From a virus, in the IMG/VR virus record IMGVR_UViG_3300046665_000306, positions 56,499-120,498 of that record: a DNA stretch of 64,000 nt; one strand, written 5' to 3'. Shown one piece after another: positions 63,896 through 64,000 of this stretch. A program made the translations under genes and the position numbers. Each line of letters opens with the position of its first letter. Within the stretch, counting starts at the first letter, position 1. The notes under the pieces are model-generated. The model was not told the origin of the DNA, ran no database searches, and was given only the letters and a program-made list of their open reading frames with translations.

Positions 63896-64000
63896 AGAAT
63901 TTCATTGTAAAATAGTTAGGGACGAACTTCCAAACGAAGAGGGAAGATGGGTTTCCTATATTGTAAAAGAGGGAGAAGATATCCCTACTTATGATACAAT
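63888..64000 (+). CDS. Unknown protein, cut by window end
   Basis: Opens MYREFHCKIVRDELPNEEGR in 8-nt overlap with the previous gene and is open to the end of the window (37 codons seen). Confidence 0.5.
   Translation, partial: MYREFHCKIVRDELPNEEGRWVSYIVKEGEDIPTYDT

Noticed and set aside
1-64000. CRISPR array or long direct repeats
   Set aside because: No regularly spaced repeats seen on either strand; only short hairpins and the two tRNA inserts.

Overview
The window is part of the genome of a large tailed bacteriophage of the T4-like superfamily. It carries homologues of T4 rIIA and rIIB, T4-type RNA ligases 1 and 2, a separated T4 PseT-like kinase and 3'-phosphatase, an SF3-type primase-helicase and an ATP-dependent DNA ligase. 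Genes are short, very tightly packed and joined by start/stop overlaps, with Shine-Dalgarno sites and sigma70-type promoters (TTGACA, about 17 bp, TATAAT). No capsid, tail or terminase gene is present, so this is early/accessory territory. The host is not readable from the sequence.

Layout. From 1 to 20.74 kb every gene is on the minus strand: many small unknown proteins, an HNH gene cut by the window edge, an adenine-methylase-like gene, two tRNA-like genes with large insertions (5.37-5.88 kb), a YqeY/GatB-like gene, an operon of coiled-coil protein, ClpB-like unfoldase and membrane protein (11.96-16.44 kb), an HNH-RNA ligase fusion beside a cyclic-phosphate receiver-like gene (16.4-17.8 kb), an HNH nuclease and a PD-(D/E)xK nuclease. 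At 20.75-20.80 kb two promoters with overlapping -10 boxes divide leftward from rightward transcription. From 20.84 to 42.32 kb genes are rightward: HNH nucleases, an ATP-grasp protein, an RpoA-CTD-like protein, PnuC, NadR, a MotA/ExbB-like plus MotB/ExbD-like pair, a SpoT-like HD protein, the primase-helicase, a NadM-Nudix enzyme and a nicotinamide phosphoribosyltransferase. A six-gene leftward island (42.45-43.56 kb) lies between facing terminators and a second divergent promoter pair. From 43.6 kb genes are again rightward: rIIA, rIIB, DNA ligase, a SLOG protein, a tyrosine recombinase, Pnk phosphatase, Rnl1, twin lipoproteins, Pnk kinase, metallophosphoesterase, a proteasome-like protein, Rnl2 and a minimal class II synthetase-like protein.

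How the parts fit. Three themes recur. (1) RNA and tRNA repair: three RNA ligases, split Pnk kinase and phosphatase, the receiver-like protein, a PTH2-like protein, a YqeY-like protein, a synthetase-like core and two interrupted tRNAs. (2) NAD+ rebuilding: transporter, ribosylnicotinamide kinase/adenylyltransferase, NAMPT and NMNAT, which would oppose NAD-depleting defences. (3) Envelope and membrane functions: rIIAB, an ion-motor-like pair, lipoproteins and many single-span proteins. Regulation appears to rest on promoter-plus-hairpin cassettes and on two divergent promoter pairs sharing -10 DNA.
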